From Chamaecyparis obtusa (Eukaryota > Streptophyta > Pinopsida > Cupressales > Cupressaceae), in NCBI GenBank assembly GCA_027943335.1, contig BSBK01002799.1:267001-331000 (forward strand): 64,000 nucleotides of DNA, given 5' to 3'. Under the pieces are notes generated by a model. That model was not told where the DNA came from. It was given only the letters and a program-made list of their open reading frames with translations, and did no database searches. Both the position numbers and the translations under genes were made by a program. Below are positions 22,613-34,082 of the stretch, piece by piece. Position 1 is the stretch's first letter. Every line of letters starts with the position of its first letter.

Positions 22613-25069
22613 TGTTATACACTAAGTTTGCACCCTTGTTTCAAGCTCTCTTGGTCTTGATAACCTAGTATAACATGGGAATCATCTCTAGGTGTGGGAC
22701 CTATGCTAACTGAGATGAGACCTCTAGATTCTAGGCTGGTTCCTCTTGGATAATCACCCAAATTTGCTTCTTGACATGAAAGTAAAATTCTTGAGGGGAA
22801 AAGGGATAGAAGGAATGCATAAAAGGGAAATGACTAAAAAGAAAACTATCCTACTAGGTGATACACCGAAATGATGGTTTGAATCATAGTATGGAGGATG
22901 AAATCAATGCATAAATTAGGTCTAGGAGATCACAACTCACTAAATAGGCTTGCATCAATATTTCATAAAAGGGTCTACAATGGGAAGAGGCTATCAGGGG
23001 AAGAAATAATTTCACAAACAATAGCATTCCAAAGGGATTAGACACAATTTATGACCTGCGAACAAACATTCACCTCTGTAATTGGGTATAGGAATGAGAC
23101 AGATTGTTAGGGGGTTGAAGTATACCCACAAGAGCATTCAAATCAAATCATCCACAAAAATACACATAAATTGCAGAAAGAAAGAGGGATCAAGAACCCT
23201 AACATATCACTAAAAAACATACGTATACTTCAATTCAATAAGAGATAATTTAGACAAGGAAGCATAGGGATAGAAAAGATGTCACAAAATGCTGCAATGT
23301 TTAAATCATCAATGAAAGATTATAAAAATATAGAAAGCCAGAGGTCAGAAAGAATACCACAGATAACTTTCCAAGAAAGAGAACTTTCTTTTCTACAATT
23401 GTCAACTCTAAGCTCTAAAAGCTCTCAAAAATTAATATATATATCTCCTAAATGCACATAGGCAGGAGCAAAACCTAATTAGGGTTACATCGATTGCATA
23501 AAAATGATATCAAACCCTAATTCTATCATGTCTGGCCATAAATGCCCATGAAAAATATCTCAGTCGATAGATTTCTGCCTTTGTGTGTTCCTTTCATGTT
23601 TGTACCTACAAAAAATCCAGTCGCCATGATCCATCTACTTCCCTGCAACTCAGTCTTGCCATAACTTTCAAAATCTGATATCCCAGATATTTGAATTTAA
23701 ATATAATAATGGTTACCAGGTGGCACCATACTTTTCTTCTATCAACGATCGATATTTGAATCTTAATCTCATTTTAAAACATGGTCATTCGATCTTCCCC
23801 TTTTTCTCAGCACCGCTCGGCATTGACTGCAAAATTAACCTTAAGCTTACCCAGATTCACTTTTCCCTTTGTTCGTAGAATCATTGAATGTTCTAACTAA
23901 CCCTAGTTAAGTCTAGTGAATGAAAGAGAAGCCTCAATTACTAATTCATGGAGTACCTTATAAACCCTGGGCCCAGAGCTGCCACTTGTCACCTTTTCAT
24001 TTGTTCCAACCACCTTATCAGCAACACCTCGGCAATTTCTGACAACGGACCCATTGCAACACTTGATTCGCATCTAATGGAAAGCATATGAACTCATAGC
24101 CCTTGAATATTCCTTTAGATCATATGCCCACTGTAGATCTTTCTTAGCTAGGACCCCACTGACACACGGACCCACTCCTTACCCTGTCATCACTCGACAA
24201 CCAATCACATTTAAGCACATCAGCAGTACACATCACTGGACCCACTAACAAGTCATTGTACTTCAACCAATAAGAATTAAACATGTTAGCATGACATGTC
24301 ATCGGTCCCACCTGACAGAAGCCTCGACAATAAAGTAGAATCGATGGTCGGCATATGATCTCATGTGTCAGAAAGATTCTTTCAGATCATAAGACAACCG
24401 TCGATCTTATGACACACTGGCCCCCCCATGTAGATTCTCTAACATCAGCCCCACTAACATATCTCCACATCATGATCTTTTGGCCAATGAAAAGCAAACA
24501 CGCCAGACAACGTGGTAGTGGACCCACTGAGCAAATGAAGCGCTGTGTTGGAATGAAGATCAATGGTCGGCGTATGATCTCATGTGTCATAAAGTCTCCA
24601 TGAGAAGATACGCTAGTTGTTGATTAATTTTAACTGGGACCCCATGTGCGACTGAAGAACTTAATCATTTGCTAGGTCCCTGAAAAAGAAAAGATGACCA
24701 CTAGGAATTAAGCGATTATGAGAATCACTGCATTCGCCAAATCGCCGAGTAGGAAAGGTAACCTCTAGGGAAATAAGAGAACTGGTGACTGGGAATTAAA
24801 AATGCACACATGCTGAAAAGGGAACCTTAAGTTTCTGATAAAGGTAATGAAGAATTATAACATGGCCTAAGGTTTTTAGGGCTTTTGGGGTATAACGACT
24901 ATATTTTCAAATTTTTAGACCTGCAGACCAGGGAGTCTAAAGAATTTGTAGAGGCTAGAGGAAAGAACATAAAGCCATGAAATTTTTTGAGGTGCTTGGT
25001 AGGGTTAAAAAAGAGACCTTTGGATAGAGTTTAGCCAAATTTGCATGGAACAAGAAAAATTGGGCAACA
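22613..25069 (-). repeat. Element C 3' LTR (2457 bp)
   Basis: TGTTATACAC...GGCAACA. It matches 31621-34082 throughout, with scattered substitutions, many of them C/T or G/A at CpG sites. It holds a TATA-like CCTTATAAAC (23957-23966) and a repeated 30-bp GGTCGGCRTATGATCTCATG block at 24346 and 24565. The small conserved open frame at 23279 is present in both LTRs but not protein-like. Confidence 0.95.
23957..23966 (-). promoter_or_regulatory. TATA-like box in element C LTR
   Basis: GTTTATAAGG on the minus strand, conserved in the other LTR at 32969-32978. Confidence 0.4.
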
Positions 25070-25299
25070 TTTTGGCGATTTCTGCTGGATGTCAGCCTGC
25101 TAGACATGGAAACAAGTGACCTTGATGCAATCCATTGGGCATGGGGTTAATTTCTGAGCATGAAACTTCTAACAAAGAGGTAAAACTAGAACTGAGGAAC
25201 AAAACTTGTGCACAAGCACTTCTTGAAAAGCAGGAAAAACTAACCTAGGAAAACTAGAAGAAAGTAGGGGAAACATAATTACAAGAATCTACAGAGAAG

Positions 25300-26712
25300 G
25301 ATTAACCTCAAAATAGAGCTTCAAGTGGAATCCATTTACTAATATAGGCAAGGTTTCTCCTTCAAGAGTTGATAGCTGAAAAGCATTAGATCCCTTGCAT
25401 TCTATTATAACAAATGGTCCACCCCAGAATGAATCAAATTTTGTAAGTCTGCCAGGCTTGGATCTGAATTCATCCCACTTGAGAACTATGTCCCCAACTT
25501 TGAAGTTTCTGATCTTGGCTCATTTGTCAAAACTTCTCTTTGTTTGTATCTAGTGAAACTCCATATCCTTCATGGATTTATCCTTGAGTTCTTCCAACTC
25601 TATGAGCTGAGCATACCTAAATTGTAAGGGATCTCCTTCTTCAAACAAGGCATATTGAGTAGCCAAGTCCAGAGCTAGTAATTCAGTTGAAATGGACAAC
25701 TTAGCCTCTCTTCCATATACTAATACATAAGGAGAATTCCCAATGATATGCTTTGGGGTAATCCTATCTAACCATAAGGCGAACTTTAATTTGGTATGCC
25801 AATCTCTTTGGTTATCCTGCAGGGTCTTCTTGATTATCCTAATCAAGTTCTTATTTGTTGATTCTGCTAGGCCATTGCCCTGGGCATAATAATTTTAACT
25901 TTTATTCAGATAAATGCCATTTCTGATTGCCTATTCTGAGACTTTAAGGCTTGTGAATGCCAATGCATTATCTAAAATTATGGAGTCTGGAGTGCCAAAT
26001 CTATGGACTATGTCATCATAAAAATTTAAGACAACACTCTCATTTGATTCTTTCAAGGCAACTACCTCTGTCCATCTAGTGAAATAATTTGTTGTAGTAA
26101 TTATCCACTTGTGGCCTGCACTAGATGGAGGATTAATCATATTGATAAAATCTATACCCCATTTCATGAAAGGTTGCTCTGTTCTGATTGACTGAAGGGG
26201 TAAAGCTGCAAGCCTTTCTTTTCATGCAAACATGGCACATTTGATGCATTTTCTCACATAATCATGACTATCCTTGAAGATATATGGCCAATAGTATCCG
26301 GCCCTCATGATTTTAAAAGCAGTAGTCCTAGGAGAAAAATGACCTCCAGAAGGTCCATCATGAAACTCAAATAGGACATCTGCTATCTTTTCTGAATCTA
26401 TGCATCTTAACATGACACCATTTGATCCTTTCTAAAAAGAACTTCATCTATCATCACAAAAGGAATAGATTGTAATCTATAATACCTCCTTTTTGCTAAA
26501 TTTAGGTCTGCAGGACATTGTCCTGTCTTCAAAAATTGAATCATGTTAGGCAACCAACTTGCTGCCTTGGCATGTTCTTCTATAGAATGCACAACTAGAG
26601 ATGCATCTATTTGCTCTGATTTCTTTGAACTTTCATCCTCTGCCAAATGCTCACAAAGACCTCTTCCTCTAACTAGCTTGGTGGTCTGAATATCAATGTC
26701 ATATTCCATCAC
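25300..26712 (-). pseudogene. Element C RNase H end and integrase (broken)
   Basis: After the stop ending the 788-codon frame, 26407-26712 continues with the RNase H tail and linker. Integrase follows: zinc-binding FHDGPSGGHFS with CIKCAMF (26222-26413), catalytic core KWGIDFINM (first Asp), SIILDNALAF (second Asp) and NGLAESTNKNL (Glu retained, about 25850). The C-terminal part has NQRDWHTKLKFALWLDRI and a final KVGDIVLKWDEF and VNGFHLKLYF stretch. In-frame stops at about 26220, 25931, 25885 and 25550 disable it. All three catalytic acids can still be read. Confidence 0.88.
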
Positions 26713-26721
26713 CTTGGTGAT

Positions 26722-29088
26722 CTAACCAACTCTTTTCTCATTTAAGTCCTTGGAAAGCAAAAACTCTTTGACACTTGGATGAGTAACTTTTAAGTGCACC
26801 TTGCTATGGGTCAATAGGTATCTAAACTTTTTAAGGCTTTTCACCACAACAAGTACATGTTTTTCCACAAAAGAGTATATTTGTTCACACTCTTCTAAAC
26901 CTTTGCTAAAGAAAGCAATAGGCTGCTCCAATCCTTCAAAATTTTCTTGAGTCGACATTGCAGATATAGCTTCTGAACCTCCATAAGCATAAAGGATAAA
27001 ATCCTTACTAAAATTTGGGTTTAGGAGAGTAGGAGCTTCTGTTAAGGCCTCTTTGATAGCTTGGAAATTAGATTTCCCTTCTTTGGTCGAGTTGAAAACT
27101 GAACTCTTCTTTAACATAGCTGTCAAAGGCTTCAATAAATCTGCAATATTAGGCAAGAACCTCCTAACAACATTAATCCTTCCTATGAAAGATTGAAGGC
27201 TTTTCTTATGATGTGGAAATGGTAGCTCTAGGATGGCTACAATCCTTTTAGGGTCTACTATGATTCCTTCCTTGGATACTATGTATCCCAATAATTTCCC
27301 TTCATGAACTGCAAACACACACTTCTTGGGATGAAGAGATATCCTAAATTCTCTACACCTTTCAAAGATCTTCCTCAGATGTTTGATATGGTCTACTGCA
27401 TGTTTAGAATAGACAGTTATGTCATCTAAGTAGACCAGTACAAACTTGTACATGAGGCTTTTAAAGGCCGTATCCATTGCCTTTTGAAAAGTAGCACCTA
27501 CATTTGACACACCAAAGGGCATCTTTTGATAAGCCACAGTTCCCCACTTGGTCGTAAATGCAGTCTTATATTGATCCTCTTCATTTACCAGGATTTGATT
27601 GTATCCTGAATAGCCATCCAATAATGAAAATCTCTTGGACCCAGAGACACATTGTAAGATTTTCTCCATGGAGGGTAATGGATGACGATCTTTTAAAGAA
27701 GCTCTGTTGAGATCCCTGAAGTCAACACATAGTCTCAACTCCCCATTCTTCTTCCTGACAGGGACAAGGTTGGAAACCCAACTAGTATGCTTAATGGGGT
27801 AGATGATACCACTTTCTATTAATTTGAGCACCTCTTTATGCATGAGTGGCTCAAGCTTGGGGTTAACAGGCCTTTGTTTTTGCCTTACTGGTTTTGCATT
27901 AGGCTCTAATTCAATGGTGTGTTGAGCAAGGGCTAGATTAAAACCTTTGAGGTCTTCATATTGGCATGCAAACACATCACTGAATTCCTTGAATAATTGA
28001 GTGTAAACTTGCTTCTCTGAATCAGTGTTTACCTCTCCAAACTGTAAGCTCTTATCTGGTTCCAACTCTAATTCAACACAATGTTCTTGTTGAATTACCA
28101 GGCCAACTTTGTTCTTTTTAACTTGATCATCCTTGTTGAAGACTGTCTCCAAAGTGAAAAGACCTCTAGGCATCTTGTTGGACTTGAGTTGTATCACTTG
28201 ATCACCATAGTTTTGTAATAGTCTATCTTGGTTATGTTCTGAAAACACATCTTCAAATAAGAATTGTAGAATCTGCTCATCATTGTCAAACACTTGCCAA
28301 TTGATATTGTTATCAGGAATAGAAGGTCTAACAATCACTTTGATATGTTGTTGGTCCATTTTTTTTGAAATGCTTTTTGGGATGTCATACTGAGATCCAA
28401 CAACAGCTAGTATATCCACATTTTGATTTAGCTTCCTAGGGATGGCAACAATGTTGAAAGCACAAAAGTCTTCAATTGCATCCCAAACTCTATGTTTGTA
28501 TGCTTTCATAGTGTCATTTTTGGTTGCACTTATCCTTGTCACTTGGATGATAGCTAACTCACTGTCACCATAAACTTTTAGAGCCTTAAGCCCTCTCTTT
28601 CTAGCCCACTCCAGTCCATTCACTAGACTTTCATATTCTGCAGTGTTACTAGTGCAAGAAAAACTAAATCTGAAGGTTGTATAGTACTTTTCTCCCTTTG
28701 GAGACACTAGCATAACACCACCACCAGAGCCATGTTTGCTTCTAGCACCATCAAAAAATAGTTCCCAAACCTGATTATTCTGATCTTCTGAATTAGTGTC
28801 CTCTTTGAGAAGGTTTGGTTCTATGGATCCACTTTCTTGTATTAAATAACTTCCCAAACCAAAATCCAAAATAAGATTTTCTTGGGCCTCTAAAGCTCTT
28901 TCATCTAGTAAAATATCAGGGATACTCTCTATCTTAGTGTTTGCTTCTCTAATGGTTTGAAAGTCATTGTCATCAAATGCAGGGCAACTTGCATTGATCA
29001 TATTGGACACATATGGTTCTATATGGTGTGCTGCCAATGATTCTGACTTAATGGTGACCTTGGTCCCATATCTTGTGTGAAATAGCAT
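26722..29088 (-). CDS. Element C polyprotein segment: aRNase H - RT - RNase H (788 aa)
   Basis: Uninterrupted 788-codon frame. Residues about 107-235 are a full archaeal-type RNase H with all four acidic residues readable: D113 (ELFFDGARS), E151 (NTAEYES), D175 (VYGDSEL) and D225 (NVDILA). A linker of about 160 residues follows. RT occupies about 395-620: LRLCVDFRDLNRA, D491 in LLDGYSGYNQI, QKMPFGVSNVGATFQKAM, and D555-D556 in LVYLDDITVYSK. The RT-linked RNase H starts near 695 but reads ILYAYGGSEAIS where an Asp is usual, so it is probably inactive. The extra RNase H is placed before RT, unlike element B. The first Met is internal to the polyprotein: protease lies upstream in the same frame across one TAG. 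Confidence 0.92.
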   Translation of the reverse strand: MLFHTRYGTKVTIKSESLAAHHIEPYVSNMINASCPAFDDNDFQTIREANTKIESIPDILLDERALEAQENLILDFGLGSYLIQESGSIEPNLLKEDTNSEDQNNQVWELFFDGARSKHGSGGGVMLVSPKGEKYYTTFRFSFSCTSNTAEYESLVNGLEWARKRGLKALKVYGDSELAIIQVTRISATKNDTMKAYKHRVWDAIEDFCAFNIVAIPRKLNQNVDILAVVGSQYDIPKSISKKMDQQHIKVIVRPSIPDNNINWQVFDNDEQILQFLFEDVFSEHNQDRLLQNYGDQVIQLKSNKMPRGLFTLETVFNKDDQVKKNKVGLVIQQEHCVELELEPDKSLQFGEVNTDSEKQVYTQLFKEFSDVFACQYEDLKGFNLALAQHTIELEPNAKPVRQKQRPVNPKLEPLMHKEVLKLIESGIIYPIKHTSWVSNLVPVRKKNGELRLCVDFRDLNRASLKDRHPLPSMEKILQCVSGSKRFSLLDGYSGYNQILVNEEDQYKTAFTTKWGTVAYQKMPFGVSNVGATFQKAMDTAFKSLMYKFVLVYLDDITVYSKHAVDHIKHLRKIFERCREFRISLHPKKCVFAVHEGKLLGYIVSKEGIIVDPKRIVAILELPFPHHKKSLQSFIGRINVVRRFLPNIADLLKPLTAMLKKSSVFNSTKEGKSNFQAIKEALTEAPTLLNPNFSKDFILYAYGGSEAISAMSTQENFEGLEQPIAFFSKGLEECEQIYSFVEKHVLVVVKSLKKFRYLLTHSKVHLKVTHPSVKEFLLSKDLNEKRVG

Positions 29089-29094
29089 GTGAGA

Positions 29095-29400
29095 CTAGTC
29101 AGCAGAAAGGTATCCTCCTATCTTAGCTGTAAATTCCCTTGATAAACATATGGCAAATAATGCAGGGAGATCTATGATATATATGTCTAGGAGGATGGAA
29201 AAATTAGGACTTGCATGAAGGATTAGACTAGTATCCTTACCCACACCTATAGTATTGACTGAGGATCCATCAAGTTGTGTAACCTTCTTTTGGAAGGGTT
29301 CATACTTAAGTCCTAGTTGGTCAGCCACTTTCTTGGGCATTACAGTGCTAGTAGCTCCATTATCTACCATTTAATTATGCACTAAAGATTTTCCAATCAT
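29095..29400 (-). CDS. Element C aspartic protease
   Basis: Open frame with the catalytic VDNGATSTVMPKKVADQLG (D-N-G-A-T), followed by GVGKDTSLILH and LLDIYIIDLP. The product is short (about 91 codons from the first Met), as is common when the N-terminal part of the protease is in the upstream gag frame. A TAG at 29095-29097 separates it in frame from the RNase H-RT frame. A second TAA just before the catalytic Met (about 29371) interrupts the upstream reading. Confidence 0.8.
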
Positions 29401-30430
29401 TTAATATACATAAAAGGGAGGTGGTTTCAAGTTCCTACCTTGAATGGTATTAGTTTTGGAGTTGCAGCTTGGAACCTCCTTTTCTTGATCAATGTTGACC
29501 AACACTGGCTTTGCAATCTCTTTTGCAAGTCGAGGAGTTGTTGCTTTAGTCATGGCCTTCTTTAAAATTTCAGGTTGTCCTAGGATAGCCAAAGAATCCC
29601 ACATAGACATAGTGACATTCACCTTCTTCATGTTGTCCATAGTGTTGAAAGGTGTCATAGTGTGTGCTTTTTGTTGTGCCTTTGCTATGATAGGCTCCAC
29701 CTCTTTGAGAGTCTGGCCCTCTTTGCTTGCAATGGCAGGAGCCTTCTTGAAAATAATAGGAGTAGCTTGTTGCAGTGGTTTTGCAGATGTAGTGGCTTTA
29801 ATCCCAGAGTCTACTCTCTCCATATCTTGAGCTCTTCTCTTTGATCTTCCATTGGTTGCGATAGTGAATTCACCATTGATCCCATTGAAATCTTGTTGCT
29901 ACCAATTGAAAAGAGCAGTCTCATTGTCTTGTGCTTGTTGCTGAGGGGCTGACCCACTAGAAGAGGCCTCTGATTGAGCATTTGAAGCATTTTGAACCAT
30001 TAGAGCTTGGTTCATCTATCCATTTGAACATGAGGCCTGATTGTGAGGCTGATTACGAGGAAAGCACCATTCATTTTCAGAAACCATATTATTTTGACTA
30101 GGAACTATATCCCTAACCAGATTTGTAGAATTAAGAGGTGCAAGGTTATATGGTTGGAATGGCCTTTGATTAAAGTTTTGCCTTTGTCCCTGATAACTTC
30201 CTTGGTATGATGGCCTATTTTGTTGATAAGGCTAACCTTGATTCTGATATTGTTGGTTAGGCCCTTGGCCTTGTGGCTGAAAGGGTGGTTTGATTCCTTG
30301 ACCTTGTTTTTTTAGGTTTGTAACCTCTTTGGTTAAGGTTTGCAGCAAGTTTGTCATTTCTTGCTGACTACTTTGTTGGCTATTTTTGCAACTCTTAAGA
30401 GAAACTTGTTTTCAGCTCTTGACCACTAGT
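29401..30430 (-). pseudogene. Element C gag C-terminal region, Gln-rich with zinc-finger-like motif
   Basis: Open at 29401-29823, and in the same frame beyond a few stops up to 30430. The upper part is rich in Gln, Asn and Pro (from about 30120 to 30320), then WCFPRNQPHNQASC (about 30035-30080) forms a C-x-x-x...H...C zinc-finger-like motif. A Lys/Ala-rich linker leads to the protease. Function inferred: nucleocapsid and linker of Gag-Pro. Confidence 0.65.
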
Positions 30431-30436
30431 ACTAGC

Positions 30437-31387
30437 CTAAGGTGCTAATATGGTGGGGATAGGGGTGAAAGGAGGCACTTGTGGAGGTGCAATAGGTTGA
30501 AGGCTAGGAAAAATAGGCATGGGGGGCCTTTTTGCTATCACTCCTGCTTGGATTAAACAATTTTCAGCCCTGACAGTAGTGTCAAAAGCTTGGGGTAAAG
30601 AGGTACCACCCATAAACTGGATCATGACATATATCTAGCTATTCAAGCTTTGCAAGAAGTATAGGAAAGCATGATCTGTTGATGGCCTCACAGAGGCTGG
30701 AATTCTATTCCATGTCTTGAGGAATCTATTATTGTAATCCATCATTTGTTCTTGAGGGTCTCTTTTAATAGTTGTTAACTATTCTACCAGAGACAAGTTA
30801 TCTGATTTATCCTCAAAATGTTTACTTAATGCATCTCCTAATGCATCCCATGAATTAATTGAACCAACTGCTAGAGTTCTAAACCATTCAAGAGCCTTAC
30901 CTTTGAGAGAGGCTACTAATAATTTGGTGGCCACATCTTCTTGAGTTATGTTGTGTATGCTACAGATGGTGGTCACATCACTTATGTGCTCAAAAGTAGT
31001 TGTTTGCCCTTCACCAGTGAAATTAGGTAGACTCTTTAATGCCACCAAGGGTACATCATGTTGTTGAGTGAAAGTCTATGGACTTCCCTGGTTGAAAGGT
31101 GCAAAAGCAAACTATCTAGCCATTGTAGGAGCTGTAATTTGTTGGGTAGCAACTGTGTGAGTTGTATTTGATGTTGGCTCTGAATCTTCTTCTAGATCTC
31201 TGGTTAAAGATCTTCCTCTTCTTCTAAGATGAAAAGGCAAAGGTCTCCTTTCTGAAGTATTAGGTGGTGTAGACTGAACTCTCCTTGTAGGGGATGTTCT
31301 TTGAGTTGACCTTCCTTTGTAGCTTCTTTTAGAGGGAAACTCTAAAAATTCAATAGGCTTTGAACTTCTAGTCTCAATCTTTCTCAT
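30437..31387 (-). pseudogene. Element C Gag N-terminal and capsid region (broken)
   Basis: Pieces at 31112-31387 (Arg/Ser/Thr-rich N-terminus), 30779-31048 and 30437-30625. The middle piece carries the retrotransposon gag domain: LPNFTGEGQTTTFEHISDV, LLVASLKGKALEWFRTL and SWDALGDALSKHFEDKSD. It is followed by an out-of-ORF continuation with MMDYNNRFLKTWNRIP. Stops at about 31108, 31078 and 30776 break it. Confidence 0.82.
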
Positions 31388-31598
31388 AAACCTTAAGCAA
31401 GGCTAGCCTGAATCTTTTCACCAATGGAGTCACCAGATATACTTGATAGAAAACTTCTAAAAGTTTGTATTATGCAATTAGTATATCAGAGATAGCATAA
31501 ATTTTGAGATGAACTTCTTTCGTGGTTCTTGAATTGAACCTTGGTCCTTTTTTGCAGATGGACCAATGGGAGCACCTTTGAACTTCGATCTGATCTTG

Positions 31599-31616
31599 GT
31601 CCCACCGGACATGCCA
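31599..31616 (-). promoter_or_regulatory. Element C primer-binding site
   Basis: Minus strand TGGCATGTCCGGTGGGAC, four bases inside the right LTR; TGG fits a tRNA CCA end. The tRNA is not identified. Confidence 0.7.
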
Positions 31617-31620
31617 AAAC

Positions 31621-34082
31621 TATTATACACTAAGTTTGCACCCTTGTTTCAAGCTCTCTTGGTCTTGATAACCTAGTATAACATGGGAATCATCTCCAGG
31701 TGTGGGACCTATGCTAACTGAGATGAGACCTCCAGATTCTATGCTAGTTCCTCTAGGATAATCACCCAAATTTGCTTCTTGACATGAAAGTAAAATTCTT
31801 GAGGGGAAAAGGGATAAAAAGAATGCATAAAAGGGAAATGACTGAAAAGCAAACTATCCTACTAGGTGATACACCGAAATGATGGTTTGAATCATAGTAT
31901 GGAGGATGAAATCAATGCATAAACTTAGGTCTAGGAGATCACAACTCACTGAATAGGCTTGCATCAATATTTCATAGAAGGGTCTAAAATGGGAAGAGGC
32001 TATTTAGGGAAAGAAATAATTTCACAAACAATAGCATTCCAAAGGGATTATACACAATTTATGACCTGCAAACAAACATTGACCTCTGTAATTGGGTATA
32101 TGAATGAGATAGATTGTCAAGGGGTTGAAGTATACCCACAAGAGCATTCAAATCAAATCATCCACAAGAATACACATAAATTGTAGAAAGAAAGAGGGAT
32201 CAGGAACCCTAAGATATCACTGAAAAACATACATATACTTTAATTCAAAAAGAGATAATTCAGACAAGGAAGCATAGGGACAGAAAAGATGTCACAAAAT
32301 GCCTCTGCAATGTTTAAATCATCAATGAAAGATTACAAAACTATAGAAAGCCAAAGGGTAGAAAGAATACCACAGATAACTTTCCAAGAAAGAGAACTTT
32401 CTTTTCTACAATTGTCAACTCTGAGCTCTAAAAGCTCTCAAAAATTAATATATACAACTCCTAAATGCACGCAGGTAGGAGAAAAACCTAATTAGGGTTA
32501 CATTGATTACATAAAAATGATATCAAACCCTAATTCTATCATGTCTGGCCATAAATGCCCATGAAAAATATCTCAGTCAATCAGATTTCTACCTTTGCGT
32601 GTTCCTTTCATGTTTGTCCTACAAAAAATCCATCCGCCATGATCCATCTACTTCCCTGCAACTTGGTCTTGCCATAACTTTCAAAATCTGATATCCCAGA
32701 TATTTGAATTTAAATATAATAATGGTTACCAGGTGGCGCCATACTTTTCTTCTATCAACGACTGATATTTGAATCTTAATCTCATTTTAAAACATGGCCG
32801 TTCGATCTTCCCCTTTTTCTCGGCACTGCTCAGCATTGACTACAAAATTAACCTTAAGCTTACCCAGGTTCACTTTTCCCTTTGTTCGTAGAATCGTTGA
32901 ATGTTCTAACTAGCCCCGGTTAAGTCTAGTGAATAAAAGACAAGCCTCAGTCACTAATTCGCGGAGTACCTTATAAACCCTGGGCCCAGAGCTGCCACCT
33001 GTCACCTTTTCATTTGTTCTGACCGCCTTATCAGCAACACCTTGTCAATTTCTGACAACGGACCCACTGCAACACTTGATTCGCATCTAACAGTGGGCGT
33101 ATGAAATAGGAGCCCCCAAATATTCCTTTAGATGATACGCCCACCATAGATCTTTCTTTAGCTGGGACCCCACTAACACACAGACCCACTCCTTACCCTG
33201 TCATCACTCGGCAACCAATCACATTTAAGCACATTAGTAGTATGTAGCACTGGACCCACTGACAAGTCATCGTACTTCAACAATAAGAATCAAACACATC
33301 GGTATGACATGTCATCAGTCCCACCTGATAGAAGCCTCAGTAATAAAGTAGAATCGACGGTCGGTGTATGATCTCATGTGTCAGAAAGATTCTTTCATAT
33401 CATAAGACAACCATCGATCTTATAACACATTGGCCCCCCATGCAGATTCTCTGACATCGGCCCCATTGACATATCTCCACATCATGATCTTTCAGCCAAT
33501 GAAAAGAAAAAACATCAGACAATGTTGCAGTGGACCCACTTAGCAAATGAAGCGCTATGTTGGAATGAAGATCAACGGTCGGCGTATGATCTCATGTGTC
33601 AGAAAGTCTCCACGAGAAGATATGCCAACTGTTGATTCATTTTAACTGGGACCCCACACGCGACTAAAGAACTTAATCATTCGCTGGGTCGTTGAAAAAG
33701 AAAAGATGATCACTAGGAATTAAGCGATTATGAGAATCACTGCATTTGCGGAATCGCTAAGTAGGAAAGGTAACCACCGGGGAAATAAGAGAACTGGCGA
33801 TTGGGAATTAAAAATGTGCACATGTCAAAAAGGGAACCTTAAGTTGCCAATAAAGGTAATGAAGAATTATAACATGGCCTAGGGTTTTTAGGGCTTTTGG
33901 GGTATAACGGCTAGATTTTCAAATTTTTAGACCTGCAGACCAAGGAGTCTAAAGAATTTGCAGAGGCCAGAGGAAAGAACATAAAGCCATTAAATTTTTT
34001 GAGGTGCTTGGTAGGGTTAAAACAGAGACCTCTAGATAGAGTTTAGCCAAATTTGCATGGAACGGGAAAAAAATGGGCAACA
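31621..34082 (-). repeat. Element C 5' LTR (2462 bp)
   Basis: TATTATACAC (first TG mutated to TA)...GGCAACA, with target duplication CTAAT immediately outside at 34083-34087. The TATA-like box is at 32969-32978 and the repeated 30-bp block at 33359 and 33577. Confidence 0.95.

Larger units (their letters stand above)
22613..34082 (-). mobile_element. Element C: complete Ty3/gypsy element with RNase H before RT
   Basis: An 11,470-bp insertion flanked by CTAAT (22608-22612, 34083-34087), with 2.46-kb LTRs and a primer-binding site. Reading leftward: gag (stops), protease, a 788-codon open frame with an extra RNase H then RT and RNase H, and a broken integrase. Apart from one TAG, protease and the 788-codon frame are continuous. 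It is the best-preserved element in the window. Confidence 0.95.

Noticed and set aside
23279..23461. Open frame conserved in both LTRs of element C (also 32289-32495)
   Set aside because: Conserved only because the two LTRs are copies of one sequence; composition is not protein-like and no motif is present.
29492..29830. 112-codon plus-strand frame with hydrophobic residues
   Set aside because: Antisense of the Lys/Ala-rich Gag linker of element C, which explains its composition.
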